Assembly (NCBI GenBank): GCA_035461305.1
Contig: DATHVN010000031.1
Location: 1-37,286 of the forward strand
Length of the DNA stretch: 37,286 bases
From: Euzebyales bacterium
GTDB taxonomy: Bacteria > Actinomycetota > Nitriliruptoria > Euzebyales > JAHELV01
Reading direction: 5' to 3'
Positions within the stretch are counted from its first letter, which is position 1. Every line of letters begins with the position of its first letter. Under the pieces are notes generated by a model. It worked only from the letters and a program-made list of their open reading frames with translations. It made no database searches and was not told where the DNA came from. Position numbers and translations under genes: made by a program. This document shows positions 16,591-26,074 of the stretch, in pieces.

Positions 16591-17076
16591 TCAGCCCGCC
16601 GGGGTGCCGTCTGCGGCGGCGCGCAGGGCAGCGACGTCGAGCTTGCCCATCTGCAGCATCGCCTCCATCGCCCGTCGCGCCCGCTCGGGGTCGGGATCGT
16701 TGAGGATCTCCTCGATCCCGACGGGCGTGATCTGCCACGAGAGGCCGAAGCGGTCCTTCAGCCAGCCGCACTGCCCTTCCTCGCCACCGTCCGAGAGCCG
16801 CTCCCAGAAGTAGTCGACCTCGTCCTGGGTCTCGCACGAGACCTCGAACGACACGGCTTCGTCGAAGGTGAACTCCGGGCCGCCGTTGATGCCGACGAAG
16901 CGCTGGCCATCGAGTTCGAACTCGACCGTCATCACCAGGCCGGCCTCGCGCGGACCGGCCTCGTTGTAGTGGGTCACGTCGACGATCCGTGAGTTCTTGA
17001 ACACCGAGACGTAGAAGTTGGCGGCCTCCTCGGCCTCGGTGTCGAACCACAGGTTGGGGGTGATCTTCTGCCGCAT
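16591..17076 (-). CDS. VOC/PhnB-like protein (3-dmu-9_3-mt family)
   Basis: A complete 161-residue protein of the glyoxalase/VOC superfamily, Pfam group 3-demethylubiquinone-9 3-methyltransferase, an annotation that does not prove that activity. It has two beta-alpha-beta-beta-beta repeats: ITPNLWFDTEAEEAANFYVS and GGPEFTFDEAVSFEVSCETQ, then FWERLSDGGEEGQCGWLKDR and GLSWQITPVGIEEILNDPDP. The C-terminal AMLQMGKLDVAALRAAAD is the usual tail. Its nearest relative here is the tail fragment at 12485. It is a single gene starting at ATG 17076. Confidence 0.9.
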   Translation of the reverse strand: MRQKITPNLWFDTEAEEAANFYVSVFKNSRIVDVTHYNEAGPREAGLVMTVEFELDGQRFVGINGGPEFTFDEAVSFEVSCETQDEVDYFWERLSDGGEEGQCGWLKDRFGLSWQITPVGIEEILNDPDPERARRAMEAMLQMGKLDVAALRAAADGTPAG

Positions 17077-17305
17077 CGCGCTGCCTCTCGTCGGCGGGCC
17101 GTCCCCGCTGGAACGTGTTCGCTGATGTAGACGTCAAGCACCGGCGAACTCATCGCATCCGCTCATGCCGTGACGAGCCCGTGTCGCGGAGCGTTCACGT
17201 CGCGGGCGCCTGTCGCTGTTATCGTTCGTCCGATCGCGTGCCTCCGGCGGGACCGGCCGCGAACATGGGACATGACCTCGGGGGGCCGGAGACGATAGGT
17301 CGCTG

Positions 17306-18460
17306 ATGCAACGTAGGATCTGGGCGATGCTGCTCGCCGGCGCCATGGCGCTCGGCGGATGCACCGGCTTGCCGTCCGTCACGGGCCCTGACGCGGCCGC
17401 CCGAGCGGGCACGGAGGCGGTCGCGACTGACGAGCCCGTAGCGGAGGCGCCCAGCGACGAGACGTCCGAGCGCGAGGTCTCGGCAGACGGATCCGAGATC
17501 GCGGCCGCCGACACGAGTGAGGCGGCGACGGACGGCGCCGACGACACCGACACCGCCCACGTCGGCGCTCAGGCTGCGGCCGCCGCCGGCAACGAGGGGC
17601 ACGACGAGTCCACGCCGAACAAGCGTGCCCTCGCGGTGGTGGGAACCGGCGACCGTGGGGCCAAGGTCGAGAAGGTCCAGCGCAGGCTCGCGCGATTCGG
17701 CTTCGCCCCGGGGCCGGTCGACGGAGCCTACGGTCCGCGCACTCAGGCGGCCGTCAGGTCTTTCCAGCTGATCGCCGGCCTCAAGCGGACCGGGCAGGCC
17801 AACGCCAGGACCGTCGCGGCGCTCGCCGACTACGAGTCCGATGTCAAGCTGCTCGAAACCGGTGACACGGGCAGGGCTGTCAGGAAGCTGCAGCGGCGCC
17901 TGGCGCGAGCACCGTTCGACCCGGGTCCCGCCGACGGCGTGTACGGCACCAAGACCGTCGAGGCCGTGTGGGCGCTCGAGAAGCTGGCCGGCGTGCCGGT
18001 CGACGGCAACTGGGGTCCGTTGGACGAGCACGCGTTCGCTCGGCTGGAGGAGGGCAGCATCGGCAGGGCGAAGCGCAGGCACAAGAAGCGTTGGGTCGAG
18101 TTCGACCTGTCCCAGCAGGTCATGAAGGTCTACGACCCCGGCGAGACCCGGCCGGTGCTGGTCAGTCACGGCTCGAGCGGCAGTGGCATCCCGTGGGAGA
18201 ACGAGGAGCACAGCGGCACGTCGATCACGCCGACTGGTGACTTCGTCATCGGTCGGCGCATCAGCGGGTGGCGTGAGTCGAGCCTCGACATCGGGCGCCT
18301 GTACAACCCCCTGTACTTCAACGGCGGGATCGCCTTCCACGGTGCGACCTCGGTGCCGCCGTACCCGGCGAGCCACGGCTGTATCCGGCTGCCGATGCAC
18401 ATCGCCGAGTACCTGCCCGACGAGCTGCCCAACGGCACGCCGGTCCACGTTCTGCAGTGA
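17306..18460 (+). CDS. Lipoprotein L,D-transpeptidase with two peptidoglycan-binding domains
   Basis: A 384-residue cell-wall enzyme. A lipoprotein signal (lipobox LGGC, Cys19) is followed by an acidic, Ala-rich spacer (~30-110) that spans the wall. Two PG_binding_1 repeats follow at ~117-173 (VEKVQRRLARFGFAPGPVDG) and ~185-240 (RAVRKLQRRLARAPFDPGPA). A YkuD catalytic domain covers ~262-384, with His345 in FHGATS and catalytic Cys359 in SHGCIRLP. L,D-transpeptidases make 3-3 cross-links or attach proteins to peptidoglycan and resist most beta-lactams. All catalytic residues are present. The start at 17306 is set by the signal peptide; the ribosome site is weak. Confidence 0.93.
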   Translation: MQRRIWAMLLAGAMALGGCTGLPSVTGPDAAARAGTEAVATDEPVAEAPSDETSEREVSADGSEIAAADTSEAATDGADDTDTAHVGAQAAAAAGNEGHDESTPNKRALAVVGTGDRGAKVEKVQRRLARFGFAPGPVDGAYGPRTQAAVRSFQLIAGLKRTGQANARTVAALADYESDVKLLETGDTGRAVRKLQRRLARAPFDPGPADGVYGTKTVEAVWALEKLAGVPVDGNWGPLDEHAFARLEEGSIGRAKRRHKKRWVEFDLSQQVMKVYDPGETRPVLVSHGSSGSGIPWENEEHSGTSITPTGDFVIGRRISGWRESSLDIGRLYNPLYFNGGIAFHGATSVPPYPASHGCIRLPMHIAEYLPDELPNGTPVHVLQ

Positions 18461-18488
18461 CCCGGGCGCGGTCGCCGGCGCCTGTCAC
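18457..18488. terminator. Possible bidirectional terminator hairpin
   Basis: GTGAC and GTCAC frame a GC-rich interior with complementary GGCGC/GCGCC blocks, between the transpeptidase stop and the convergent methyltransferase stop. The two genes end only 24 bases apart. Confidence 0.35.
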
Positions 18489-19573
18489 GGCATCGGCGAG
18501 CCGACACCACCCCACACGTCCTCCGCGGTGCGCAGCACGAGTTCGAGCTTGCGCCGCTCGTCGTCCACGGTCACCTGGTTGCCCTGGTAGGCCGACGCGA
18601 ACCCGCACTGTGGGCTGACCGCGAGCAGGTCGAGGGGCAGATGGCGGGACGCCTCGTCGATCTGGCGCCGCAGAGCATCGGGATCCTCGAGCTCGGGGGT
18701 CTTGGTGGACACCAGGCCGAGCACCGCGACGGTGTCGTCGGGTACGAACCGCAGCGCCTCGAAGCCGCCGGCGGGCACGCTGTCGTACTCAAGCAGGAGC
18801 CGGTCGTAGCTGTCCGCCTCCCGGAACAGCACCTCGGCGAACTCCTCGTAGGGCGTGCTGCTGCCGTACATGCCGCGGTAGTTGCCGCGGCAGATGTGCA
18901 GGCCGGTGACGACACCCTCGACCCCCGCCAGGACCCGGGCGTCCTGACGGACGTACTCGGCGAGCTGCTCGGCGCGGCGGTCCGCGTCGGGGTACAGCCG
19001 TTCGTCGTGGAAGTAGGTGTACTTGGGTGCGTCGATCTGGAGGTACGCCGCGCCGGCGTTGGCCAGCGCCACGGCGTCCTCGTGCATCAGCCCGATCAAC
19101 GCGTCGAGGAACGCCTGGCGGTCCGGGTACGCGCGGTCGGACACCCCGGGCGTCCAGTAGCTGAGGAAGTGGCTTGGGCTGGGGATCGTGATCTTGACCG
19201 GGCGGTCGGTCTGCTCGCGCAGGAACGCCAGCTCGAAGTCGACCTGGCTGCGCGTGCGCTCGAGCGGCGTGACCACGACCGGGCCGCCGTGGCGGTCCTG
19301 CCTGCCCTGCTCATCGGTGTAGACGCGCTCGAAGCGCTCCGGGTCGAACCCTTCCGTGATGCGCGTCATCGTGCCGTACCAGACCCGCCGCCGAAACTCG
19401 CCGTCGGTGACGACCGGCATGCCCAGCTCCTCCTGCAGCGCGACGACCTCGCGGACCGCCCGGTCCTCCAGCTGCCGCAGCTCGGCGTCGTCGGCGCGGC
19501 GGTCGAGCGCGTCGGTCAGGTAGGCGGGCCGCAGGAAGCTCCCGACGTTGTCTGCGCGGAGGAGGTCAGCCAC
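18485..19573 (-). CDS. Core-MetE-like zinc methyltransferase, gene B
   Basis: A 362-residue protein matching the C-terminal catalytic domain of cobalamin-independent methionine synthase without its N-terminal domain. Zinc ligands are visible: His226 and Cys228 (GLHICRGNYRG), Glu262 (LLEYDS) and Cys323 (SPQCGFAS). The family includes core MetE, which transfers methyl to homocysteine, and epoxyalkane:coenzyme M transferase, so the substrate thiol is open. The start is a GTG at 19573 that overlaps the stop of gene A by eight bases, indicating translational coupling. It is the last gene of the operon. Confidence 0.9.
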   Translation of the reverse strand: MADLLRADNVGSFLRPAYLTDALDRRADDAELRQLEDRAVREVVALQEELGMPVVTDGEFRRRVWYGTMTRITEGFDPERFERVYTDEQGRQDRHGGPVVVTPLERTRSQVDFELAFLREQTDRPVKITIPSPSHFLSYWTPGVSDRAYPDRQAFLDALIGLMHEDAVALANAGAAYLQIDAPKYTYFHDERLYPDADRRAEQLAEYVRQDARVLAGVEGVVTGLHICRGNYRGMYGSSTPYEEFAEVLFREADSYDRLLLEYDSVPAGGFEALRFVPDDTVAVLGLVSTKTPELEDPDALRRQIDEASRHLPLDLLAVSPQCGFASAYQGNQVTVDDERRKLELVLRTAEDVWGGVGSPMP

Positions 19574-20618
19574 TGGTCCGCAACCTCCGCGCCGCCTCTG
19601 ACGCCGCCTCCGACGCCGCCGACATCTTCTGCTTCGCCAGTCCGCGCGGCACCCGCCGCAGGCCGCAGTCGGTCGAGATCTCGAGTCGCTCGGGGTCGCG
19701 AAACTCGAGGCACGTGCGCACGCGCTCGATGATGTCCTCGGGCTTCTCCGCGTAGTGCGTCTTGATGTCGATCAGCCCTGCGGACAGGATGCGCTCCCGG
19801 TCCCACTGGCCGACCAGATCGATCTCGGACATCTCCCGCGCGCCGAACTCCAGGCTGAAGCCGTGGACGTTGGCGTCGAGCAGCTTGGGGAACAACCAGC
19901 GGTAGGTGCGCTTGGCGTAGGGCAGCCGCCGGAACGACCCGAAGCAGATGTGCACGGTGAAGGTGCAGCCGCGGACGCCGTCGACGACGGCGTTGATGAG
20001 CTCGGCCATGCCCTCCGGTGTGCGGTCGTCCTCGGCGTGCGACGGCGTGATCGGCTCCTCGAGCTGGATGTAGTCGCATCCCACTGCGACCAGGTCCTGC
20101 ACGTGCCGGCGGGTGACCGGCACGAACGCCTTCGCGCAGTCGTACCGGCTGCTGTAGGTGGGGGTGTGGTCGAGCTCGGTGGTCATGCCGTACGGACCCG
20201 GCAGGCCGACGCGCGGGCGGCGGTCCGTGTGCGCCGCCAGGAACTCGTACTCGCTGACGTAGTCCCAGAGCGACTCGATCTGCTCGACCCGCTCGTGGAC
20301 CTCGTATGTCCAGAGGTTGTCGAAGCCGACCGCGCCCAGGTTGCGCTTCGGGGGCACCCGCCGGGTGCCGGGTAGCGCCGAGGTGATCCCCTCGATCCAG
20401 CCGAGACGCCGGTGCTCGCCGTCGGTGACGATGTCCAGCCCGCAGTCCTGCTGGTCCATGATCGCCAGGCGGCAGTAGTCGTCGTAGAGCTCCTCGCGGT
20501 CGAGCGGCCCGAACCGGTCGCGGTTGACGGGCTCGTCGAGGATGTCGTACCACCCGGGTCGCGACCAACCGCCGGTCGTCGTGACCGGGAGCGTGTCGGG
20601 GGCAACGTAGGTGCTCAT
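19566..20618 (-). CDS. Core-MetE-like zinc methyltransferase, gene A
   Basis: A 350-residue protein of the same fold as gene B but clearly diverged from it. The zinc set is His223 and Cys225 (TVHICFGSF), Glu257 (SLEFGAREM) and Cys318 (STDCGLRRV). YIQLEEPI (183-190) and DIVTDGEHRR (62-71) are the usual substrate-loop motifs. It probably moves a methyl or alkyl group onto a thiol activated by zinc in the cytoplasm. ATG 20618 follows AAGGAAG and overlaps the upstream stop as ATGA. Two adjacent diverged copies suggest a heteromer or two successive steps. Confidence 0.9.
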   Translation of the reverse strand: MSTYVAPDTLPVTTTGGWSRPGWYDILDEPVNRDRFGPLDREELYDDYCRLAIMDQQDCGLDIVTDGEHRRLGWIEGITSALPGTRRVPPKRNLGAVGFDNLWTYEVHERVEQIESLWDYVSEYEFLAAHTDRRPRVGLPGPYGMTTELDHTPTYSSRYDCAKAFVPVTRRHVQDLVAVGCDYIQLEEPITPSHAEDDRTPEGMAELINAVVDGVRGCTFTVHICFGSFRRLPYAKRTYRWLFPKLLDANVHGFSLEFGAREMSEIDLVGQWDRERILSAGLIDIKTHYAEKPEDIIERVRTCLEFRDPERLEISTDCGLRRVPRGLAKQKMSAASEAASEAARRLRTSG

Positions 20619-21405
20619 GTCGCTTCCTTGTCGGTCGAAGCGTGGAGGGCCACGAGCAGCTGGTCGTGGAGCGGCCCGTTGCTCGCCACGATGTCGGCCA
20701 GCTGTGGCACGTCCAGCGGCGTGCCGTCGAAGCGGGTCAGCGTGCCGCCGGCCTCCTCGAGGATCACCTTGCCCGCGAGGATGTCCCACGGATCCATGTA
20801 CCGTTCGACGTAGGCCTCCAACCGGCCCGCCGCCACCAGGCAGAGCGCCAGCGCGGGTGAGCCCAGGTTCGGGCCACATTGAGCAGCCGCTCGTACAGCA
20901 CGACGTACTCGTGGATGACCGCCGGGTCGTCGGACTGCGCCATCGCCACGAGCAGCGCGCGGTCCAGCCGGTCGACGACCGAGACCGACAGAGGCACGTC
21001 GTTGCACGTCGCCCCGCCGCCGCGCAACGCCGCGTAGACCTCGTCGCGGAGCGGGTCGCAGACCGCGCCGCACACCACGCCGTCGGGGCGGTGCAGCGCG
21101 ACCGACACGCACCAGAACGGCACGCCGTGCACGTAGTTGGTCGTGCCGTCCAGCGGGTCGACGTACCACACCTCGTCGCTGCCGGTGGAGCCCGCGGTGC
21201 CCTCCTCACCGACGATCGCATGCCGGGGGAACGCCTCGGTGATGACAGCGGTGACCGCCGCCTGTGACGCCAGGTCAGCCGACGTCACGATGTTGGCTCG
21301 GTCATCGTCCTTGCGGGCGATCTCCAGCCGGCGTCGGCTGTCGAGGACCGCACGGCCGCCGGCGCGTGCCGCAGCGACCGCTACCTCCAGCTCGCGGTGC
21401 CTCAT
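20615..21405 (-). pseudogene. Inositol monophosphatase-family gene with one frameshift
   Basis: The family's three motifs are all present: GEEGT, WYVDPLDGTTNYVHGVP (metal site) and, after a frame change near 20875, WDILAGKVILEEAGG. These enzymes remove phosphate from inositol phosphates, 3'-phosphoadenosine phosphate or related compounds with Mg2+. The frame break falls at NVARTW against the expected NLGSPALALCLVAAGRLEAY. Apart from one base the gene is complete, and its stop overlaps the start of methyltransferase gene A (ATGA). The break may therefore be a sequencing error and the gene functional. ATG 21405 starts the conserved N-terminus. Confidence 0.8.
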
Positions 21406-21954
21406 GACCGGCGCGGCTGCCCGGCGAGGACGATGGGCACGGCGTTCGGCCAAGGATCGGACGTCACGGCTGGTGGCCCCGCTCGGGCTTCGATGGCGTC
21501 AGTCACTGTGCAAACGCTATGTGACGATGCACGTGGCCGGTAGATCAGCCGTGTCGGTCAGTGGCGCACGGTGACCAGTTCGCCGTCGTGCTCCCGCCTG
21601 CGACGTGGATGACGCCGCGGAGGCCGTGCCAGGCGGTGAATGCCGACCGGCATCGCGACCGGCTGGTGATAGCGACGGCCAGAAGCTGTTGCTCGACAGC
21701 GCACGCTCGGGGCCGATCATGACCGGCGCGGTCGCCAACGCCAGGCGCACGCCGAGCTTCAGGCCTTCCAGGCGCGCCCGGACATGTCCATCGAATCAGT
21801 CCGTCGGCGGCATGCCTCCGGAGCCAACACGCAGCGTCGGGTCCCGAGGTCGCCGCATCGGCAACGTCGGCGGTGAAGTAGGCAGCGGTCACCGATCCTG
21901 GTCGAGGCCGGTGCGGCGAGGGTGTGCCCGACACCACACCCGAGGGAGCACGCC
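21406..21954. other. No gene recognised
   Basis: About 550 bases upstream of the monophosphatase operon, which must hold its promoter. Several short minus-strand frames exist (for example GVRLALATAPVMIGPERA around 21700), but none is convincing. Confidence 0.35.
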
Positions 21955-22104
21955 ATGTCGCACCACGAGCTGTACGTCCGCAGCGTGATGTCCGACCGCC
22001 TGCGCGAGGCCGCGCTGCACCGGCGCCGTAGCCGCGTCGCCGCGTCCCGTCCGCGCTCACGGCCGCTCCGCCGAGCGATCGCCTGGCGGCCGCGCATCGC
22101 CTGA
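21955..22104 (+). CDS. Small Arg-rich protein (49 aa)
   Basis: ATG 21955 follows GAGGGAG at good distance and opens a 49-codon frame beginning MSHHELYVRSVMSDRLREAA and ending in a very basic tail (RRRSRVAASRPRSRPLRRAI). Small proteins with a HELYVRSVMSDRLREA-like helix and a basic end are frequent in actinobacteria, with no known function. An inverted repeat follows directly. Confidence 0.55.
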   Translation: MSHHELYVRSVMSDRLREAALHRRRSRVAASRPRSRPLRRAIAWRPRIA

Positions 22105-22106
22105 GA

Positions 22107-22139
22107 CGACGGCGCCGCCAGACCTGGGCGGCGTCGTGT
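22107..22139 (+). terminator. Hairpin after the 49-aa gene
   Basis: ACGACGGCGCCGCC and GGCGGCGTCGT pair around a short loop (AGACCTG) with a small bulge, immediately after the stop codon. No T-run. Confidence 0.5.
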
Positions 22140-22495
22140 CCTTCCCTGCGACCGCCGCCGGAACCTGCTGACCCGCGTCGATTGGAGTCAGATCGCTCCA
22201 TCGGGATCCGCAAGCGTCACCCCCGTGATCTGCGACCACCGCCATTCCGGGGGCGCAGACCCACAGCGGCATGAGGTAGCCGAGTAGCAGCAGCACCGCC
22301 GGAGGAGCAACGCCGAGCAGCCTCACGGCCCGCCCACAGCCCGATGGGCGTCGTGCCGTCCAAATTTACGACCACGAGGTCACAGGTCCGCTTCACTTAC
22401 GCCTCCCTTTCGATAGAAGCCGGACGCCCCTGCCCGTCCAATCCGGTCGACCTCGCCACACCGTCCGAGTGGCATATCGCCGACGGTCCGGTATG
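22140..22495. other. Upstream region of padR, no clear gene
   Basis: A minus-strand GTG frame at 22326 encodes a hydrophobic start (MRLLGVAPPAVLLLLGYLMP) but lacks a good ribosome site and then becomes low-complexity. I do not call it a gene. The 3' part, AT-richer near 22360-22420, probably contains the padR promoter. Confidence 0.3.
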
Positions 22496-22508
22496 GTTAC
22501 TCAGTAAC
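22496..22508. promoter_or_regulatory. Palindrome GTTACTCAGTAAC, candidate PadR operator
   Basis: A perfect inverted repeat (GTTACT-C-AGTAAC) ends 21 bases before the padR start codon. PadR regulators commonly bind AT-rich TACT...AGTA-type sites over their own promoter. Binding by this PadR is inference from position. Confidence 0.5.
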
Positions 22509-22529
22509 TATTGCCGGAAGGGTCCATTC

Positions 22530-23090
22530 ATGTCGGTCCGCAACGGCATGCTCGCACTGCTCGCAGAGGAACCCCGCCACTGCTACGCGCTGAAGGCGGA
22601 CTTCGAGGACCGGACCGGCCACACGTGGGCGATCAACATCGGCCAGGTCTACTCGACCCTGGAACGCCTCGAGCGGGACGGCCTGGTGGCGCCCGGCGAC
22701 GAGAGCGACCGCGGGGCTGGGCGCTCCTATGCGCTGACGGCGGCTGGGCGCGCGCAGCTCGAACGGTGGTTCTCCGAGCCCGTGCTCGTCGACCCGCCGC
22801 CCCGCGACGAGCTCGCAATCAAGCTGCTGCTGGCAGTCGGAGCCCCGGACGTCGATGCGGTCGGGATGATCCGGCGGCAGCGCACGGCGCTCATGGGCGT
22901 GCTCCAGCGCTACACGCGCCAGAAGGAATTGCTCGACGACGTGACCGAGCTGCCGGGCGTGTTGCTGCACGACGCGTTGATCCTCAACGTCGAGGCGCAG
23001 CTGCGGTGGCTCGACCTGTGCGAGGCGCGCCTGGCACGTCGCGGCACCCGCAGCGGGCTGTCAGACCGCGTGGGAGGGGAGACGACATGA
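22530..23090 (+). CDS. PadR-family transcriptional regulator
   Basis: A 186-residue PadR protein. Residues ~1-85 are the winged helix: SVRNGMLALLAEEPRHCYAL, INIGQVYSTLERLERDGLVA and RSYALTAAGRAQLERWF. Residues ~90-175 form the helical C-terminal dimer domain (Vir/AphA-like). These regulators usually repress an adjacent exporter. Here the gene overlaps the ABC ATPase start (ATGA at 23087-23090), the classic PadR-ABC arrangement, but the transporter is broken. ATG 22530 follows GGAAGGG. The gene itself looks intact. Confidence 0.9.
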   Translation: MSVRNGMLALLAEEPRHCYALKADFEDRTGHTWAINIGQVYSTLERLERDGLVAPGDESDRGAGRSYALTAAGRAQLERWFSEPVLVDPPPRDELAIKLLLAVGAPDVDAVGMIRRQRTALMGVLQRYTRQKELLDDVTELPGVLLHDALILNVEAQLRWLDLCEARLARRGTRSGLSDRVGGETT

Positions 23091-23375
23091 CCGACCTCAG
23101 CCGCCGGTCCGCGCCGATCGCGACAACCGATGATCGTGTGCTGCGTCTCGACGGCGTCAGCAAGACCTACACGCAAGGTGACCACCAGATCGCGGCGCTC
23201 GCACCGACCCACCTGTCCGTGCGCACCGGGTCGTTCGTCGCGGTGATGGGGCCGAGCGGGTCCGGCAAGACCACGATGCTCATGCTGATGGGCGGGCTGG
23301 CCGAGCCCACCACCGGCCACGTCCTCGTCGAGGGGCGCGACGTCGCCGCGCTTTCGCCGGCAGCGCGGCCGCAGC
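23087..23375 (+). pseudogene. ABC transporter ATPase, N-terminal fragment
   Basis: It begins MTDLSRRSAPIATTDDRVLR and keeps the Walker A GPSGSGKTTML, as in LolD/MacB-type ATPases (LDGVSKTYTQGDHQIAAL). After ~95 residues (EGRDVAALSPA) the sequence passes directly into a permease in another frame. The Q-loop partner, signature (LSGGQ) and Walker B are missing. A deletion fused it to the permease gene downstream. Confidence 0.8.
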
Positions 23376-25605
23376 GACCGTGTTGTTGACCACACGCCGA
23401 CCGCGACCGCGCTCGCGCGCCAAACGCTCGGCGCCGCCGATCTGGCCGCCTACGCGACCGACGGCGACACGGTGACGGCACCGGACGGTCTGCCGCCGTC
23501 GTCGGCGGTCGAGCCCGTGTGGCGGGGGCAGCTCACCGTTCATGGTCAACTCGTCGCCGCGACCGGCACCGACCTGGACGGGCTCGGTGCGGGCACGGTG
23601 GCGGTGACCGCCGGACGCGCACCGCGGCCGGGCGCCGACGAGATCGCGGTCACTGGACCGCTGGCCGCACGGGTCGGCTCGACGTTGGAGACCGGCGTCG
23701 GCGCACTCGAAGTGGTCGGCATCGTGCGCGCTCCGCTGGAGCTCGACCGGCAGGCCCTGTACATGGCGCCGGACCGGGCGCCGGCCGCCTCGGGTGTGCT
23801 CGTCGACCTGCCGTCCGGGACGGACACTCCGGCCGTGGCGCGCGCTCTGGAGCGGGCCGGCTGGGATGTCGAGCCGAGCGGACGTCGCCACCACGGACCC
23901 GAAGCGGTTGCTCCTGATCATGGTGCTCGGTGGCTTCGCCCTGCTGGTCGCCGGTCTCGTCGCCGGTGCAGCGTTCGCGGTGTCGGCACCGCGACGGTGT
24001 CACGAGCTCGCCCTGCTCGCCGCGGCCGGGGCCGCGGTCCGGCATCTGCGGTGGTCGGTGCTCGTGTCGGCGCTGGTGCCGGGTGCAGTCGGCGCGTTGG
24101 CGGGTGTCGCCGCCGGACTCGGCATCGCGGCCGCGACCCTGCCCTGGCTCGAGGGATGGATCAACCGCGCAGTCGACGGACTGGTGGTCGATCCGATCCT
24201 GCTGGCCGGCGCCGGGTCGGCGGGGGTCGTCACGGCGGTCGCGAGCTCATGGATGACGGCGCAGTCGGCGGGGCGGATCCCAGTCGACGCCGCGCTGTCG
24301 GGCCGCAGGCCACCCCGGACGTCCGGTCGGCGGCTGCTGGTCGGCGGCCTGCGCTCCGGCATCGTGGGTACGGTCGTGGTCGTCGCGACCGCTACGTCGG
24401 CAGCGACGAACGCCGCAACGGCGGATGAGGCCCTCACAGCCCTGGGCCTGCTGACGGGCACCGCCGGCCTGGTGGTCGGGCTCGGGGCGGTCAGTCCATG
24501 GCTGATCGACCGCCTGGCTGGCCCGCTCGGTCGCCGGCTCCCTGTGGGCGCCCGCTTGGCGGTGCGCGACGTCGCCCGGTTCCGGGCGCGGACCGGCCGA
24601 TCGTCATGGCCATCGTCGCCGGGCTCGGCCTGTCCATCGCAGTCGGCGCGACGCAGCGCAGCATCGAGATCGGCCTCGCGCGCAGCTACGAGCCACTGCT
24701 CGCCGACGATCAGCTACTCGTCGACGGCGCGGCACCGCAGCCGTTGATCACTGAGCTGCGGGCGGAACTGCCGGTCGCGTCCGCGGCACCGTTCACCATC
24801 ACCGGACCTGTCGACCAGGCACGGCCACGTGGCCTGCCGCAGGTGGTCTCGGTCGCCGACGCACGGCTGCTCGACGCACTGGACGTGCCGTCCTCCGCGG
24901 GTACGGCGCTGGAGGAGGGCCGTGTCCTCGTGCTGACCGACGACGACTCCGTCGGGGGGACGTCGAACAGCAGGCCGCTGCGCTCGCCCCCGACGGTGTC
25001 CAGAGGATCGCGGTGGATCTCGTGCCCGAGGCTGTGCCACCGATCGTGCTGTCGACTGAGACCTTCCACCGCAGCGGCGCGCGACCGGCTCGCGAGCTCA
25101 CCCGGTGGCTGGCGCGCACGCGAGGATCGCTGTCACCTGTGCAGGTACGGTCCGCTGAGGCGACCGCCGGCCGTCTCGGGCAGCGCGTGACGGTGGAGAC
25201 GGGTCCGCCGGCGATCGCCGGCGACGCGATCCGGACCGCCGCGATGGCGGGTGCGGCGGCATCGTCGCTGCTTGTCGTCGGCATCGGGCTCGCGCTGATC
25301 GCGGCCGAGACCCGGTCCGCGGACGAGACGCTGGTGGCGATCGGTGCGCCGCCCCGGGAACGCCGAGGACTCGCCGCGGCGCGGGCGGTCGTCCTCACGC
25401 TCGTCGGCGGCATGCTAGCTGTGCCGGCGGGCCTGCTTCCGATCTGGGCCTGGCCACGGCCGCGGAAGCGGGCAGTGCGACACACCTGGCGATTCCGTGG
25501 GACGCGGTCGTGTTCACCGTCGTGGCCGTGCCGGCTGTCGCTGCAGGGGCAGCCTGGCTGTGCACCCGGCCGTCCCGGTCGACGCTGGCCCACCGACCGG
25601 CCTGA
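23376..25605 (+). pseudogene. FtsX-like ABC permease, multiply frameshifted
   Basis: Permease sequence is readable in changing frames: RVVDHTPTATALARQTLGAA (periplasmic domain), then after ~23890 membrane segments LLIMVLGGFALLVAGLVAGA and VLVSALVPGAVGALAGVAAG. Further shifts occur near 24600 (IVMAIVAGLGLSIAVGATQR), 24960 and 25450, ending LAIPWDAVVFTVVAVPAVAA and a stop at 25603-25605. The layout fits a MacB/FtsX permease of lipid or drug export. At least four frame changes and the loss of the first membrane helix make it nonfunctional. Confidence 0.8.
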
Positions 25606-26074
25606 CGTCGCATGCCGCCTGTCACGCAACTCACCGTATCCAGATGCGTCGTCGCCATCAGGTCCCATGAGACGGGCCCACGTCATCGCCCGTACGACCC
25701 AGCGTGAGCGTGGGAGGGTGGACATCGCGCCAGCCGGAGCCGCATCGGCGTCGTGTTTGGTGTGCCACGGCGGCACACGGGAGCGACCTCGTGACCTGAC
25801 CGACGACACGGATCAGGCATCGCTGGTCGGACGGCCGACAGGCGCGCGACCTGAAGGTGACCTGGGGGGCGCGGAGGTCCAGCCGGGCACGTAGGCGCCC
25901 GACGACGCAGGATCCGCCGGTCACCGACGAGAGCCGGCGATCCGCTGTCGGACGATCGTCCCGGCTGCGCCTCGTCGCCCGGCGTGGTCGTTCGTCAGCC
26001 AACGCGACGACGCGCCGCCCGCCTCGCCGCCCAATCCATGCCGGGCTCTCGACGAGCAGGCGCGACTGCGACTA
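25606..26074. other. No gene recognised
   Basis: About 470 bases with only shadow frames. No motif, repeat or strong hairpin was found. Confidence 0.4.

Noticed and set aside
17100-17305. ydaO-type c-di-AMP riboswitch upstream of the transpeptidase
   Set aside because: These riboswitches often precede cell-wall enzymes, and a DAC protein is nearby, but I found none of the conserved core segments here or upstream of the amidase at 12.6-12.75 kb.
17219-18448. Minus-strand frame of 409 codons opposite the L,D-transpeptidase
   Set aside because: Antisense shadow; no motif, while the plus strand has a lipobox, two PG-binding repeats and the SHGC active site.
18641-19732. Plus-strand frame of 363 codons opposite the MetE-like genes
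   Set aside because: Antisense shadow of two genes with intact zinc motifs and overlapping starts.
22057-22326. Small membrane protein on the minus strand
   Set aside because: It has one hydrophobic stretch but no ribosome site, and it overlaps the hairpin after the 49-aa gene.
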